From Enoplosus armatus (Eukaryota; Chordata; Actinopteri; Centrarchiformes; Enoplosidae): a stretch of 64,000 nucleotides of DNA. The translations under genes and the position numbers were made by a program. The stretch is from NCBI RefSeq assembly GCF_043641665.1, contig NC_092180.1, forward strand, positions 4,923,391 through 4,987,390. The letters run 5' to 3'. The stretch's first letter is position 1; each line of letters opens with the position of its first letter. Below, piece after piece: positions 14,001 to 27,435 of this stretch. A model generated the notes under the pieces. That model had not been told where the DNA came from. It saw only the letters and a program-made list of their open reading frames with translations, and made no database searches.

Positions 14001-16942
14001 ATCAAATATTTGATATTACCAACAGATCAAATGACTACATGTAGGTGAAACGGGGCGCTCACAGTGACAAATCTACAGAGAATTATCACTCGACTCATAA
14101 AACCTATTGTGCGCAACCTGCCCGGCACCAATCAGCAGACAGGCCAAGTTAGCGAACTAGCTTGTGAACACAGTGAAGCATTTAGCAACTAAAGAGCCGG
14201 ATATTTCCATCAGGAGAAACCAAAACAGAACCAAAGGGAGAGGGAATCGGACTTACAGTACATGGCCAGATACATATGGTTACATATAAATGAATGCTAA
14301 TGTTGCTCCACGCTCGATGTGTAAATAAGCCACCAGGTCAGTGCTGTGTTTACAGCTTGTTTCTGCTGCCCCCAAGTGGCCAGAACATCAGTTAAAGCAG
14401 GTTTAAGCTGAACTGACAGTGTTGTTTATGTTTTTTATTTTACTGACAGAATAGCACACATATTACATGACATAATACAGAACAATACATCGTGCTAGGC
14501 TACCTCCTGAATTCCAAGAGGACACAAATTCTTGCACGTGACATTACCAACAAAGAAATGGAAATCCATTAATTAACTAATGCTCATCGTACTTAATTCT
14601 CTTTCATTCACTGTGATAGACTTCGGTGGTCGCAGTGAGCAGCAAGTTTGCAGTAGTTTCTTCGACATCCTTGACATTGTCTTCACTCTCAACAATCTCT
14701 ACGGATATCAAACTTGAACTATAAATCCCCCTTCGTACAAAATTGAATGGTGGAACGCGACTAAGATAATTGTTTCCTTTGTTGTGTTGTTAAATGGTGA
14801 GAATTTGTGTCAAAGTTAACCAAGGTTGAATTTGAGCAGATTTATTTTGCTGCATCATTTCATTCATGAATTGATTTCATAAACACACATAAAAAAAACA
14901 AACCTAAAGAGACAAGAGCAGAGATAAAATTGACACAGAAATTACACCTTGTGAGCCGTGAAACACTTGCCAGAGAACTTATGAAGCAATCTGTTTAAGA
15001 GAGCACACATTTTATGGCACTAGAGCGCTCAAAGAGGCACGAACGCACTTGCACACGCATATAGAAGTATAAAAGTGCACACACTTTAATGCACAAACAC
15101 ACTAACACACATTCAAAAAGACGAATAAGAGGCTCGTCACTGACTGTGGTACAAAGTGATGCTTCTCTAGTTGGTGTGCAGCAGCGTGGTGTGCAGTTTT
15201 GAACATTTTACCGTTTTTTGTTTTTGTGTGGTAAATTCGGTTCCACAGAATGGGCCAGCAAGTACCCTCTGACACACACACACACACACACCACCCCTCC
15301 ATAATCCTCTTCCATCCGCCATCCGTCGGGTCGGGCCAATTACGGAGACCCCCCACTGTGGCGGCATCTTTTATCTCTCTGAGGAGGTGTCAGGACTGAC
15401 AACATTTCGTATCAGAGCTATGGACATGTGGGATCGTTACGTTGCTTTAACTTTACACTTTAGAAACTTTTCAATACGTTGCAACTTCCACCAAAACTGG
15501 AGCACTAAATAATTAACAAAATATAGGACAAAAAATGAGGAGTGAGAACACAAAGTAACACACGCAGTTAGATCTGATAGAACTGTCAAGGTTCAGGGAC
15601 CTTACAGTCTAAAAAGGTGGGAATTATTTATAACAAGCCGACCTTGGGTTGCCCCATTATCATAATATGTTGTTTTCATAAACAGCTAGATATTTCTAAA
15701 CAGGCAGTGTGAAAATGTTGTGTTTACTTTGCACATGTCAATGCAGTTTGTTGTGCACAGTGAACACTTTTCAAAATCTCGAATGAAACTGCCGCTAAAA
15801 GGAGGATTATGGGTTGACTGGTTTTAGGATTTTCATTCACACTATTCCTTTAACTGGGAAAATGTTCTGCAGTGTTGTGCACACTCTAGTTCAGGAGCTC
15901 TATTTTTCAGTAACTGGCTTAAATGGCTAAGTGCATGAATCCATTGCTCACCTTGAAGAAGCCAACATTATATTGATATTAATCTTGCAGCACACATCCA
16001 GCAAACCTGTTAACAATAATTGGCCATATGAGGATGCTCTGATGAAAGGTCAACAATTTTAGCTCAAATGTCAGCTGTCAAACACCTGTGGTGCAACTGA
16101 TGACACATTTTGGCACCGAGGATGTAACTCCTACACCTTACCGCACTGCTTGATGTCATCCCTGATTTATCTACGTGTTGTGCAGATCCTGAAAAGATCA
16201 TAATAATATACTCATTTGACATTGGTGTCAGTCAATCAGGGATCAGAAATGCAGAAAGTAAATGTCTTACACCTTCTTGCCTTCTTTACTCCATTGTACA
16301 CATTTATTTCCATGTTCCCTGTAATGTATACAGATACAGATGTGTATATTTGTGAGTGTGTAGTTGGCCTGGCAGCTTTGTAAACACAGATGTAACTCTG
16401 GTAAATACGCAGGGAAAGTTACAAGTCATAGTAAGCTCACTGTCCAGTGCTGGTCCACTCTGATTCACAACGACACACACTGTGTCTAATTACGTATACT
16501 AACACTGATATGCACTATGTACTAATGCAATGTGGATTAGTTTGGCAGTTAGTAAACTGTTGAAAGAAATCCCTTTACTTACTCTGTGTTGTGCTAACAG
16601 GAACAAGTTTGGGAAACTGCAATTTTGGAGAGTTTTACGGTATCATTTCGTTTCAGTATCAACATCAACACCACGCTCGAACTCGAGTGATTTCAGTGAA
16701 TGTTGTCACTATGAAGTGTACTTCATATGGTCATATTTTAGAGTGAACATACAACATACTCAAATTACAGTTGGAATCAGTATCTATGCTGCAATTTTGG
16801 GAAATAAACTTAAAGTGTATCTTAGACTGTGTAACGTGGTCAGCAATGATTTGATGATCAGACTTCATCATCAACTTATTTGGAGCTGAGATATAAGATA
16901 AGTCACCTGTTCACCTCCCGCAACCTCCTGTAGTGAGTGGAC

Positions 16943-16979
<37 letters not shown>

Positions 16980-17700
16980 TGTGTACGTGTGTCATGACTT
17001 TTGGTTTGCGGACTTTCCAACTGTGGCCTTCTGAAGCCCAGCTGACTCTATAAATACTGTGTGGAGCTTTACATAAGTGTGGTTGTCATTAATGTGGCAG
17101 GCTTTCCTCCCTCCCTCCTCCGCAGCACTAACACACACTCAGTGTCGCACACAAATAGCGGCTTCTCAAGTTACAGCCCATAGACTGTCGTTGTTGCTCA
17201 CCAGTAATATTTTATTTAAAGAAGCACAATTATGGGAAATAAAATGTTCCAGTATTTACAGATCATAAATGCAGACACACATGGCTGTGTTTGAGGGTTA
17301 CATTTAAAGTCTATAACATTTTTGAAAATCCACCACTGGTTTTCCAGGCACGTTCAGTCTAACTCCAGGTCGTGCATCAGAGCTGGAATTGGTCCTGATT
17401 CGATCTCTGAGGAAAAAGTTGCTGAAATCTGTCGAGTCAGGCCGGCTTGTGGCATTTTAACAGAAAATACTTCATTTGAATGTCAGGAGCAGGGTTCCCG
17501 AATTAGATACACATTTTCTCACTTTTCCTTAAATCTAAGAGGAAGAGGTGCTCGGAAAGAAGAGGAATTCAGGAAATGTGTCTGTAGTGACAAGAGAAGT
17601 ATTTCTTTCTAAAGCATTGCCATTTTCTGATAACTGCGGCACCAAGCCAGTGTTGAAAATGCAAAAAAGAAATGGGTAAATCTAAGTGAAAACAACAGCA
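7761..17700. other. non-coding, no gene recognised
   Basis: No supported exon. CA/TG arrays are near 9720-9753, 10143-10168, 10997-11037, 11744-11768, 13059-13086, 13348-13373, 13770-13787, 15272-15291 and 16946-16978. The stretches 9260-9450 and 9830-10075 are simple-repeat-free, moderately GC-rich and contain homeodomain-like TAATTA/AATTAAG or ATTAG words; they could be conserved enhancers but that needs an alignment. Confidence 0.5.
14038..14330 (+). repeat. dispersed repeat family R1, copy A
   Basis: Starts catgtaggtgaaacggggcg then ctcacagtgacaaatctaca, agagaattatcac, and later gacaggccaagttagcgaac, catttagcaactaaagagcc, and aatgctaatgttgct. It aligns end to end with parts of copies at 52738-53130 and 58300-58567. 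I recognise this as a common percomorph dispersed repeat of unknown class. Confidence 0.55.
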
Positions 17701-17702
17701 CA

Positions 17703-18040
17703 TGGGAGGAGTTAGTCTTCAGGCCTTTCTGCCAGAAAAGCTTTCTAACACGTGGTTGACGTTGTGAAAGGGTCTATTTAAACCCAAACCATGATCTTTT
17801 CCTTAACCTAACCAAGTAGTGGTTGGTGCCTAAATATAACCAAACTGTGACTGAAAACTGGAAAAAAAAAACTAAAATATTAAGTCAACTAAGTCAAAAC
17901 TGACTTTAGGTTTCACCAGGACACAAACTCCTGGACTCCTGGGTGAAAGTCCTATGTTTGACTCATTCATCCACCACAACTTCCTCAGTGTATGGACAGA
18001 AGGCTTTCTGGCAGAAGGCCCTGGACTAACTTCTCCTGAT
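17703..18040. repeat. candidate MITE with about 40-bp imperfect terminal inverted repeats
   Basis: The left arm 17704-17746 contains ggaggagttagtcttcaggc then ctttctgccagaaaagcttt; the reverse complement of 17995-18040 contains ggagaagttagtccagggcc then ttctgccagaaagccttct. They align over about 43 bp with small gaps. The interior has the fish-repeat words aacccaaaccatgatctttt and cttaacctaaccaagtagtg. Target duplications were not defined and there is no transposase. Confidence 0.5.
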
Positions 18041-18789
18041 ACCAAATGAACACGGGGCAGCAACAGTCACTCAGAACCCCCCCCCCAACTTGCTTTTAAC
18101 CTGATGGTGTGATCACTGCTTCTCATCACATGCACGTATACATCAACACAACGTTCATTCTGCGGTTGGAGCGTGCTGATGAATCGGACAGCGCAGGTGA
18201 AAGAGTGAAAGAAAGAAAGAAAAGGTGGAGCTGAGAGGGAGAAAGGCCCTGGAGGAAAGATACGGACGAACAGATATGTTCGTGATCATATCTTTTTGTG
18301 TGTAGTAATAAAACTAAACAATATGTTACTGGCATGAACAGTAAACAGAAAAAATATCTCTACAAGACGGTTGCAGCATTCATGGTCTGTCGTGTGGAGA
18401 AGGGCCTGGGCGGATGTTAGATTCCCAGCCTGACTTATTATCCCAGGGCGGCACAGCTGGATCAGCTGTTTGTTTAACTGCTCTGTAGTGACTTTGTTGC
18501 CTTGGAGTTTGTAAATGCACATGTGCAAAGGAAGGTTGTGTGTATCTTCACCAAATACTCCAGAATTAAGAGCACCGGAACGTCAATAATGACGACATAC
18601 ATCTACACTGAACTTCTAGCAAAGCTGACAGCTGAATTTAGATTGTCGCTCTACGATTCTTCTCTGGCCCAGTTTACAAACTGGTTCTGTGTAAATTAAG
18701 CAAAACCTCAGACATCAATACTATATCTCCTTAAACTGAAAAAAAAAAGATTATGATAACTTATTAACCTGCATGAAGTGATTTTTGTG

Positions 18790-18990
18790 GCCACTTGTGG
18801 GCTGTAAACACCACATTGATATCTGGCGAACATATTAGCAAACAGCTGCCTGTTTTCCACATTCAACAGACATGGAGCAACATTGTCATTCGATGTGTTT
18901 CTGGCCACCTGGCAGGTGTAAGTCAGCTCTGGTTTGGTACTTCAGCAGCTCAATGCTCCACTATGTTCACCAGCAAGTCCCTAACTTTGG
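18790..18990 (+). repeat. dispersed repeat family R1-related, copy F
   Basis: Shares the order of words attagcaaacagctg, caacagacatggagcaacat, tgtcattcgatgtgtttctg and gccacc with 62430-62520 (roughly 70 percent by eye), and so belongs to the same repeat group. Confidence 0.4.
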
Positions 18991-19467
18991 ACAGGTAGTG
19001 TACTGTGAGTTAATCAGAGTTTTTACGCTGGAAATGGTGCTGTTGAGAGTGGTGACACTGAACCAAAACAGTAAAGCTGCTGACCATAAAGCCAAAGCAA
19101 CAAGCTAAAATGCTCAATAGAGCTGATGGGGACTGCAGAGGCAAAAAATATTGATTAGAGCAGCTTTAAAATCAATGAGTTGTCTGCTCTTAAAGGAACA
19201 GTTCACCTAAAACTACAAAACATCATGCAGACACCTGAGCATTATATGCACGGTGCCTCTCACACCCCACTGCCAGCTCTGACTCGGCGTGGCCATTTTA
19301 CAGTTGAAAAGACCACAAAGTAAAGAAGAATAATAGGACACTGAGCACAGCAGGCGGCAGAAAGAAAAGAGCAAGAAGAGAGGAAAGAAAAAGTGAAAAG
19401 AAAGGGGAAACATCAAAAGAAGAAGAGGACATGATGGAGCAGGCCCGGGGGAGAGGCAATCAAACAC

Positions 19468-19508
<41 letters not shown>

Positions 19509-20787
19509 CCTGCATGTCATTCATATGTCAGAGAGGAGGGCAAACCCCTGCTGGAGATTAATTACTCCGTGCCATTCACAGGGGGAATTTGGGGATTTTT
19601 CTCTCTTGTCCCATTTAGCGGACACACACCTCTGCCCCGGGGACGTTCGACTCTGTAGGTGCAGCGCTCCCAAAAAAGCTGCTCGCTCTTTTCACGATGA
19701 CTGTGGGGCAAACGCTTACTGTGTCTATTAAAGTGTTAATGTGATGAGGAGAAAATAACAGGCTGAGCTCTGTTCGTTCTTTCTCTCTCTCACTTTGAAC
19801 TTCAGCTTCCATGAAGAAAACTTATTGTTGACTTGATGACGCCGTCAAGGACAAACCAGGACAAACATTTGACTTCTTACAGTTTGTAATTTTGTGTCAA
19901 GGACAAAGTTATTTAGCTCCACTTTTTTTACTACACTTGTACTAATAATCCCATTGACCCAGTGGTGGGTCCATTCTTTACAAAGTGTTAACCTTAACCA
20001 GAGAACTTTGAATTCTGTTTTCTTAGATACCAAAATATATTTGGCTTTATTGTGACAAAATTTGTATAAAATGTCTCATTCACATTCACTTATTCATTCC
20101 ATTTTGATTTGGTTGACCGAATTTTAATTTCAGTTTCAATATTTTATAAAATATTTTAGTTCGATTTTTATTTCAGAAAATGAATTAAATGTTTTTGTTG
20201 TGAATAGTTCCCTGTTCTCTCTGCTGGTTTGCCATGAAGATGTGGGAGGTGACCAGAATCACAGACTACAACAAGAAGCAATGGATAATATGTATAATGT
20301 AATATATGCACTAGATCTGAAATGAAACAGTGACTATAGGTTAATGTGTGGATCTTGGCTTTAAACTGAGGGTGTTTATATCCACATCAGATGGGCACTG
20401 TAGGAAATGGAACAATGGAATGAAACCACACACAGAGTGCAGAGGCAAGACAATGAAAAACACATCACTGTCCTAATGCTTTCTGACTGCACTGTATAAA
20501 CAATACGAGCAACCACCCTCATTAATTCTGTTGCTTTGGCAGATATTGACTATTCACAGCAGCACAATTCCAGTAAAAACACAAAGTAGATGTTGCACTC
20601 CCCTTGTGGCTCCATGGTAACCTAAAAATATCTGGTGAAGATGAAAATCCACAAGAAGGAAATGAGCGTGCTATACCTGTAAGTGGGGGAAAAGCAACTG
20701 CAAGGGAGCCTCAGTCTGTATCTATATATACAAGTATGTAAAACAAGTGTAAAGCAGCAGAATTAGCTTAGAAACACGCTGTCTCCA

Positions 20788-20880
20788 GAGGTAGAAAGAA
20801 ACTTTTACTCCGCTGCTGCACTTGAGTACAGTTTTGAGGTTCTGTTACTTTACTTGGGTATTCAATTTTTAATTTACATC
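20788..20880 (+). repeat. dispersed fish repeat (tacttgagtatt family), copy 2
   Basis: Shares gcacttgagtacagttttga, ggttctgttactttacttgg and gtattcaatttttaattt with the same teleost family as 2043-2140. Diverged, no coding capacity. Confidence 0.45.
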
Positions 20881-22854
20881 TATCAACAGACCGCTATGGC
20901 CAGCAAAGCGAGGGTCACGTCACCGGGGTACAGCGGGGGTAGCTGCTCTGCCAGAAGTTTTACTGGTGACTACTATTGGCTGTATGAGATATTACTGTGT
21001 TACATCATAGACCACAGACTGTGGATATGACAATGTTTTCATGTCACGAAATGTTACAATGGGCACATTTCAGTAGAAACTGGTTATTGAAAATTACATT
21101 TCTTGCCTAATAATTATAATGGGATTGAACTGTGTCCTCTTCATTATCTGATGTTTCTCTAGAGATTGTGAGCAGAGCTGGTGGAAGTCTTTTTCTGGGT
21201 CACAGATGCACAATTTTGAGGGGAAATTCTGTGATAATAGAACTGTAACTGAGAAGCAAAATCTCTTTGCTTCTATCAATTCTTTCCTTCTTTTTTTATC
21301 ACCTTTCTTTAGTTACTGTCTGTCTCTGTCTCTCTTTATCTCGCTGTCTTTCTTTCTAGCTGTGCTCTCTCTTCTTGTTTCTCCTTCCCAACAAAAATAG
21401 TGATGTGGGGTTTTTTTACCCAATAATGCTGTAACAGTACATTTTGGACTGGCAGTGATCAGCCTCTGATCTTTTTAAAGGCTGCAGAGTGCAGTGGCTG
21501 ATGTGTGAAGGACAGGCATGAAGACAACAGCATGCACACACTCACACACACACACCTAGAGCAACACTATATCATGGCTCATCCTTCCTCCTCCTCCTCC
21601 TCGTCCTCCTCCTCTCGTCTCTCCTTATCTTTTGAAGTTCACACCTCCTCTCTGTACAGTAGAGAATCATTTACAGGTGATATTAAAACTGTCAGCCCAT
21701 AACTCTGCACAATGGAGGTGGCTCAAGGCCAAACGTGCGTGTGTGTGTGTGTGTGTGTGTGTGTCTTTGTGTGTATGTGGTCGTTGCTTATAGGATAGGT
21801 AGCAGAGGATATGAGTCAGATCCAGTTCATTACAATGGTGCTTTGTGAGCGTGTCAGACAGGAATGTGTATGATGGGAAGGATGAGCTGTGCCAGATGCT
21901 GCTCTGTGTCAGTAGACTTCACTCTCACAACTCTGTTTTTCCACTTTCTTGTCTTTTCTTGCAATATTCTCAACTTTCCTTCTTCTTCTTCTTCTTCTTC
22001 TTCTTCTTTAACTATTCTCCTTTTCCTTTTCTTCCTCACGTGGGTGAATCCATTCACACGTCCTCAACCATCACAAAGGAATGTGACCCATGGAGAGTCA
22101 AAGTGATACTTTGGAGTATATGTTACAGCTTTGACATATATCCTCTCACAAGGGCATGCAAGGGTGGGGGGATCTATTGTGTTTAGGATTCTGTGAAAGC
22201 AACTTTCATCAAAGTCAGAGATCGGTGTGAGAGTCTGGGGGGGGGGGGGGGGTAAAACCTCTTAACCTCTAAAATCTGCCCTTCATTTCACCAAACAAAG
22301 CTCTAGTCTTATACTGTTGTGTCTTATTAGAGTTTAAAAGGGAATAAATGAGGAGGATAATCCACAGGAATTTGTTTTTAGATCAGTTTTAAGTTTCCGT
22401 AGGCCTCTGGGAAGCCATTATTATTATTATTATTATTATTATTTTCGTGTATAAACAGAGGCCTATGAGAACAAAATCACTGAAGGAATTCAACAGTTAT
22501 TCTTTTGATGTTTTCTGTCCAGCGGAGCTTGACTGAACTGCTTCCTTGACAATGTATTGTTAAAAGATCACATAAAAAGACATGCTATCACCTGACAAGA
22601 GAAGGGGCCAATGTGTGGTACCCAGGATATCCTAATATAGTGGGGCAATGAGTAAAAAAGGCTCTTTTTCTGAACGCTGAACACAAATAAGATATTTTGT
22701 CGTAAGGTTTGGAGTATTTGTTGGTTTTGCCAGATAGATTGCAATGCAATATGCGTTGCCATCACCATCTCCACACGCAGATGCGACAACCAGTAGCTCC
22801 ACCAAATGTTGCTACATTTTTGTTTTAATTTGTTCTTTATGTATGACAGAAACA

Positions 22855-23165
22855 ATGGACCCTGGGATCCTGAGCCAGTCCAGCCGGAGAGAGAAGAGGG
22901 ACAGGATAAGAGCTAAGCTAACCCAGCTTGGACCTAGGACTGCTCCACTACCCAGCCTCGTCCTGGCTAATGTCCAGTCGCAGGAAAATGGAATGAATGA
23001 AATGAGAGCCAGCAACGGGAAATCAGAGACTGTTGTGCCCACATCATACAGACCTGCAGGCCAGGTTCTGATCCATGTCTGTTCAAAATTTCATGGCAAT
23101 CTATCCAATAAGTTCAGTCAGGACCAAAATGGAGGACTAACCGACGAACATTGTCTGCCCTAGAT
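22855..23165 (+). mobile_element. non-LTR retrotransposon (LINE) fragment, endonuclease N-terminal region, plus fish repeat tail
   Basis: An open frame reads RREKRDRIRAKLTQLGPRTA then PLPSLVLANVQSQENGMNEM. The LPSxxLANVQSxxNKxDEL pattern is the start of the APE-type endonuclease of teleost LINEs. The catalytic part of the domain is missing. The following text, tgttcaaaatttcatggcaa then tctatccaataagttcagtc, is another common fish dispersed repeat. The fragment is too short to be active. Confidence 0.6.
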
Positions 23166-25734
23166 CGATGATGTTAACATGGCTTTCAAAAGAAAGATAT
23201 AATAAGATTCTAGTTGAGATCCATAACACTGCTTCACGGTATTTTACCTCATCTAATCTAAAATGGGACCAGGTGTTGGAAGCCAACCCCACCTCATTCA
23301 GCTGACTCTCTCGCAGTCTTTGGAAAGCAAAAGGGCATGGCCTGCAGCACCTTCTGAAGGTTTGATTTACACCTTCATTCATGTTTGCGTCTTTGTTTGA
23401 GTGGGCGGCTCAGAAGTGCTTTTCAGAATGCAGCTTTTTCAGGGCACAGAGAGGCCTGGCAGATCTGCAAACATAAAGTGTATGTGCCAAACTACCAGAG
23501 ACGCATGCAGGTGTTCATACACTTACTGTTGACTTCATGTTCACCGTGTTGTTTATGTGCCAGTGGGTTGTGCAATTCCAGCTCACCTCCATATTTTCAT
23601 AGCTGGGTTTCAACATAGATGTCACCTCTTGTAAAACACGGGAGCAACATGATGTCAGCATGTCCCGACCTGAAACTGCTGCTTCCAACAACGTGGCCTG
23701 TTGAAGAAATTAACAGCCTTTCTGGGTAAGAACACTTGACGCTATTGATACAATGGAGGAGTACGATTACTGCGTGGCTTAGAGAAACAGGTGACAGGTT
23801 TTTTGTTTTTCTTTTTACCTGTGAGTGACCTCTCCATCAGATGCTGTTTTCCTGCTGCTTAAGACACGTTTGTTTAAGACTTTCTGACACGTAAGACAGT
23901 GTGAGTAGGGAGACTACATGTTCTGGGTTTATATAGCATGCTGTGTCCTTTTCGGTGTCTGGGTATTTGTGTGCAACCATATCTTCTACAAATTCTGTTC
24001 ATATGCATACTTTTGGTTTTGCATTTACCAGTTACAATTTGGAATTGTGATGCCATCTAGAAATACTTTTACATTTACTGCCATTGTTTACGGCCATTGT
24101 TCTTAAGTTGTGTATATCTATCTACAATATCTAATTTTTGGCTTAAGTTCATCAGAATATTTTGCTTGGGGTCTCTGTAACAGCTCAAAAAAAAAATATC
24201 ATTGTTATATCACCTTGATACGTCAGTACTTTTCCCACTTTCTTTTTTAAATATTGCTTATGAACATGAATTTGAACTGACCACGTTTCAAAAGTCCACT
24301 GCAGAAAATTACGCATCACTTCTGTTTGGGTTCTCAGTGGTCGGCTGTCAAACTTGATATCTGTGATTGGACACTACCCCTCCCAAATCCCAAATAAGTC
24401 TGTTAGGATTTCTGTTATTGGAGTTTTACAACAGTGTGTTCATAAATGGTCCAACAGGGAGTTGGACCTCTGTGGGGTCAAACTGACCCCAAACATAAGT
24501 AACATCACTAAGTAAGACATTATTTGGCAAACAAAATGAATATGGCCCATACAGCATATAAAAGATGACATTTATTAACAATGCTATGATGCCTGAAGTT
24601 TTCCATCCATCTTTATTATTTTGAACCAAAAAAAGGTGTTTCCCTTTTATGCCTATCCCAAAGTAAAATTTGTAATGTGAAGTAGTTGAATATAAAAATA
24701 ATTTGGGTTTGTAGGCATGTGTACAAATATGTCTTTACACGACAGCTTGCTTTTAAAAGCCACTTGTGGAACAGTGTACAGGTCTACCATTTCCCTGTTT
24801 GAACAGTGTCTCTGCCTGACACCCACATACTGTACACAAACACACACACACACACACGCGCACACACACACACAGTTCTCACAAAGGAATTAAGCTGAGG
24901 ATTTATTGTGTTGTATTCTGTTGGAAGAATTTACAAGAAAACGCTGTCAGCGCTGTGATCCTGGGATTCTTCAGGACACGTCCTCCCCGTCCGTCTCCTG
25001 CTATAATTCTCATAGAAGCAGGTGAGTCAGGTCAGTTTGCCTGCCATGTACTTCAAGTAACACACGTCGGGATACGCTCATCTTTTGCTCAGTATTTGAA
25101 ACTTATCATATTACTATGATAACAGCTACAGTGTCTACAGCTTTTCAGTATGCCATAGAACAACCAAGTGGGAAGCATTATTTTGGCTGCTCATTTATTT
25201 GCGTAGACTTTGTTAGGCGACGGACAGTTGGAGCACTTCCAAGGCCTGGATGGACATAAAACTCTCCTAGTTTAATCATTAGTAAAATGATGAACATGTG
25301 TTTTAGATAATATCTGGTTCTTTGACATAAAGTCAATAAACCTGATAAAACATTCAGCAGTTTATATCAGTTCATTTTCAGATAATTGTGGATGAAATCT
25401 GCAACTATGGTGCAGCGTTTGGAAAATTACCTCCAGAACCAGTGGCCTCACTCACTTCGCAACTGTGTCGAAATGGTGTAAATGTCACAGTTTCCAAGTC
25501 AGTTGGTAGATTAGCAAGTTGTTGTGAAACTAAACCAACAGCTTAGCTTCTTTGTGCAACAGATGAAATTAGACATCTATCTGAAGTCTGACTTTTAGTT
25601 TGATCTAAGCCATAATCAAAGTAATATTTTTGTGAAACTGTCCACAGATGTTGGACTGCTGGTAGTTTTTTATTTACCACTTATAAAACCATGGATTAGT
25701 GCTTTACAAGGGAAACAAAACAAAACAAAACAAA

Positions 25735-25742
<8 letters not shown>

Positions 25743-25787
<45 letters not shown>
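25743..25787. repeat. (TA)n microsatellite
   Basis: About 22 perfect TA units, preceded by an A-rich run with (CAAAA)n at 25716-25742. The A-rich/TA combination could mark an old retroelement tail. Confidence 0.9.
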
Positions 25788-25788
<1 letters not shown>

Positions 25789-26519
25789 CACATATATTAA
25801 ATCATACACTGTATGCATACAACATGAGAAAAGTAAACTGTAAAAATTTCAATTCATACATACAGTATCCCAACCTGCGTACAAACATAAATACACACAT
25901 GCAGGCAAAAATCCCCCACATTAAAAGCCTTTCAATAAAGTTCTCCCTTACTATTCCAAATAGTTATTATCATTTCAGTATAGATATTTAATAATCGTCG
26001 TCATGTCTTATTTCGTTGTCCCTGTTTTCATTCAATATCTTAAAATAAGTGAAACCCTCTTGATTGTAGGGCTTCTAGGTGTCAACCAGTCTGTGGTGAT
26101 TGAAGATAGTGTGCTCCCTCCTGCAGTCCACAGTCAGCGATCAATGAAGGCCCGATGAAGTTGGTGTCACTTGAAAAAAACTGTGAATGGACAGGATGCT
26201 GGGAAAGAGACAGAAGCCAGTATCACCGTGACCACACAACAAACAAGTTGTTTGGAAGTTAGCGACGTACTTTAAACGAAACAGCCGGGAGAGTTAGCTA
26301 GCTAACGTCAGTATGCCAGTTTAGCTTGCAGTGGAGGCTGGAGATGTTCTGTCAACTACGAGCTAGTTTAACACAAGCAGTTAGTGGGACATTAGCTGTA
26401 GGACATGGATGTGGACCATTCCGCCTACGTGAAGGAAAGGAGAATTGACTTCAGGGTTGATAAATGCATGTGTCTGTATAGTATACATTTTCTTCATTGA
26501 AGAATTCCTCAGTTGTTTT

Positions 26520-26737
26520 TATGATTAGGCAATTGATTGTTTAGTCTATAAAATCTCAGAAAATAGTGCAAATGCATCCCTGTTTCCCACAGCCCAATGT
26601 GATGTCTTCAGTCTTGTTTCGTCCGGCCAACAGTTCAAAACCCAAATATATTCAATTAACAATGATATAAAGCAGGTAAAGTAGCAAATCCTCAAATAAA
26701 TAATAATTCGATTTAGATAATTTGGCACTTTTGCTAC
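26520..26737 (+). repeat. dispersed fish repeat family R2 (hAT-like MITE fragment), copy 1
   Basis: Contains gtctataaaatctcagaaaa, tcccacagcccaatgtgatg, tgtttcgtccggccaacagt and caaaacccaaatatattcaa, the interior text of a very common teleost repeat whose ends carry TCGATTAATCG-like words. Related fragments are at 32756-32839 and 34211-34467. Confidence 0.55.
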
Positions 26738-26830
26738 CCTGCCTCTCGCCCAGTGTCAGCTGAGATTGGCTCCAGCCCACCACGACCTGCAAAGGATGAG
26801 CCTTTATAGAGAATGGATGGATGGACGGCA
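26738..26830 (+). repeat. retroelement 3' tail with GGAT repeats
   Basis: Contains ccctgcctctcgcccagtgt, cagctgagattggctccagc, and ends tagagaatggatggatggac. This is the teleost tail sequence (GCCTTTCGCCCAGTGTCAGCTGGGATAGGCTCCAGC-like) that usually ends in GGAT units. It directly abuts the R2 fragment. Confidence 0.6.
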
Positions 26831-27284
26831 GTGGATAAATGACACAAACAATTAATCCCTTATGAAAATTCTTATATTAGATTCTTTTTTATGATTTACT
26901 AATAATTTCAGCACTACTGACATACCAGAAAATACAGATGGAAATTATACAAACTATAATATTTGTATTAAAATTGGCATATTCATACATGTGTTGATTT
27001 GTACCTGAGGAAGAGAATTACACCAGACTTACCACACAGTGTACACATAGCTGTGTGTGTTCAGTTAATACTACTATGCATGGCCAGACTGCTGCCTCAT
27101 TCAAATGGACACAGCAGGTATGAGACACCTGACATACAGATGGAGATGACTTGAAGGGCAGTGGGCCGGGAGGTGATGTCACCTGCCCTTGAGACTAGAA
27201 CTAGTAGCTGCAGATCCAGAGTCAGTTGAAGAAAGGTTGACATAGGTGGGTTTGAATTTGAAGCGCAGGGCACACTTTCAGGGT

Positions 27285-27435
27285 TGGAAGACGTACTCAA
27301 ATACTTAACCACATTTTATGATCTCATTTCATACTGTAAGTGACATCTGAATCTGCAAAGTAACTCCAGCCATCACTGGAGTCAAAAGTACAGTGTTTTC
27401 CTTTTTTAAAAAGTAATACTTAAGTAGAAGTTGAT
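27285..27435 (+). repeat. dispersed fish repeat (tacttgagtatt family), weak copy
   Basis: Contains acgtactcaaatacttaacc and aaaagtaatacttaagtaga, words of the same family as 2043-2140, separated by unrelated text. Weak. Confidence 0.3.

Larger units (their letters stand above)
18041..22850. other. non-coding, no gene recognised
   Basis: No supported exon. Simple repeats: CA at 19480-19506, TCC at about 21587-21615, TG at 21738-21764, TTC at 21979-22008, a G14 run near 22239-22252 and ATT at 22419-22443. The segment 19545-19640 (gattaattactccgtgccat and following) is free of simple repeats and could be a conserved element. Confidence 0.45.

Noticed and set aside
24941..25021. Exon-like stretch ending CAG followed by gtgagt
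   Set aside because: No pyrimidine tract or acceptor upstream, no protein family match and no partner exon.
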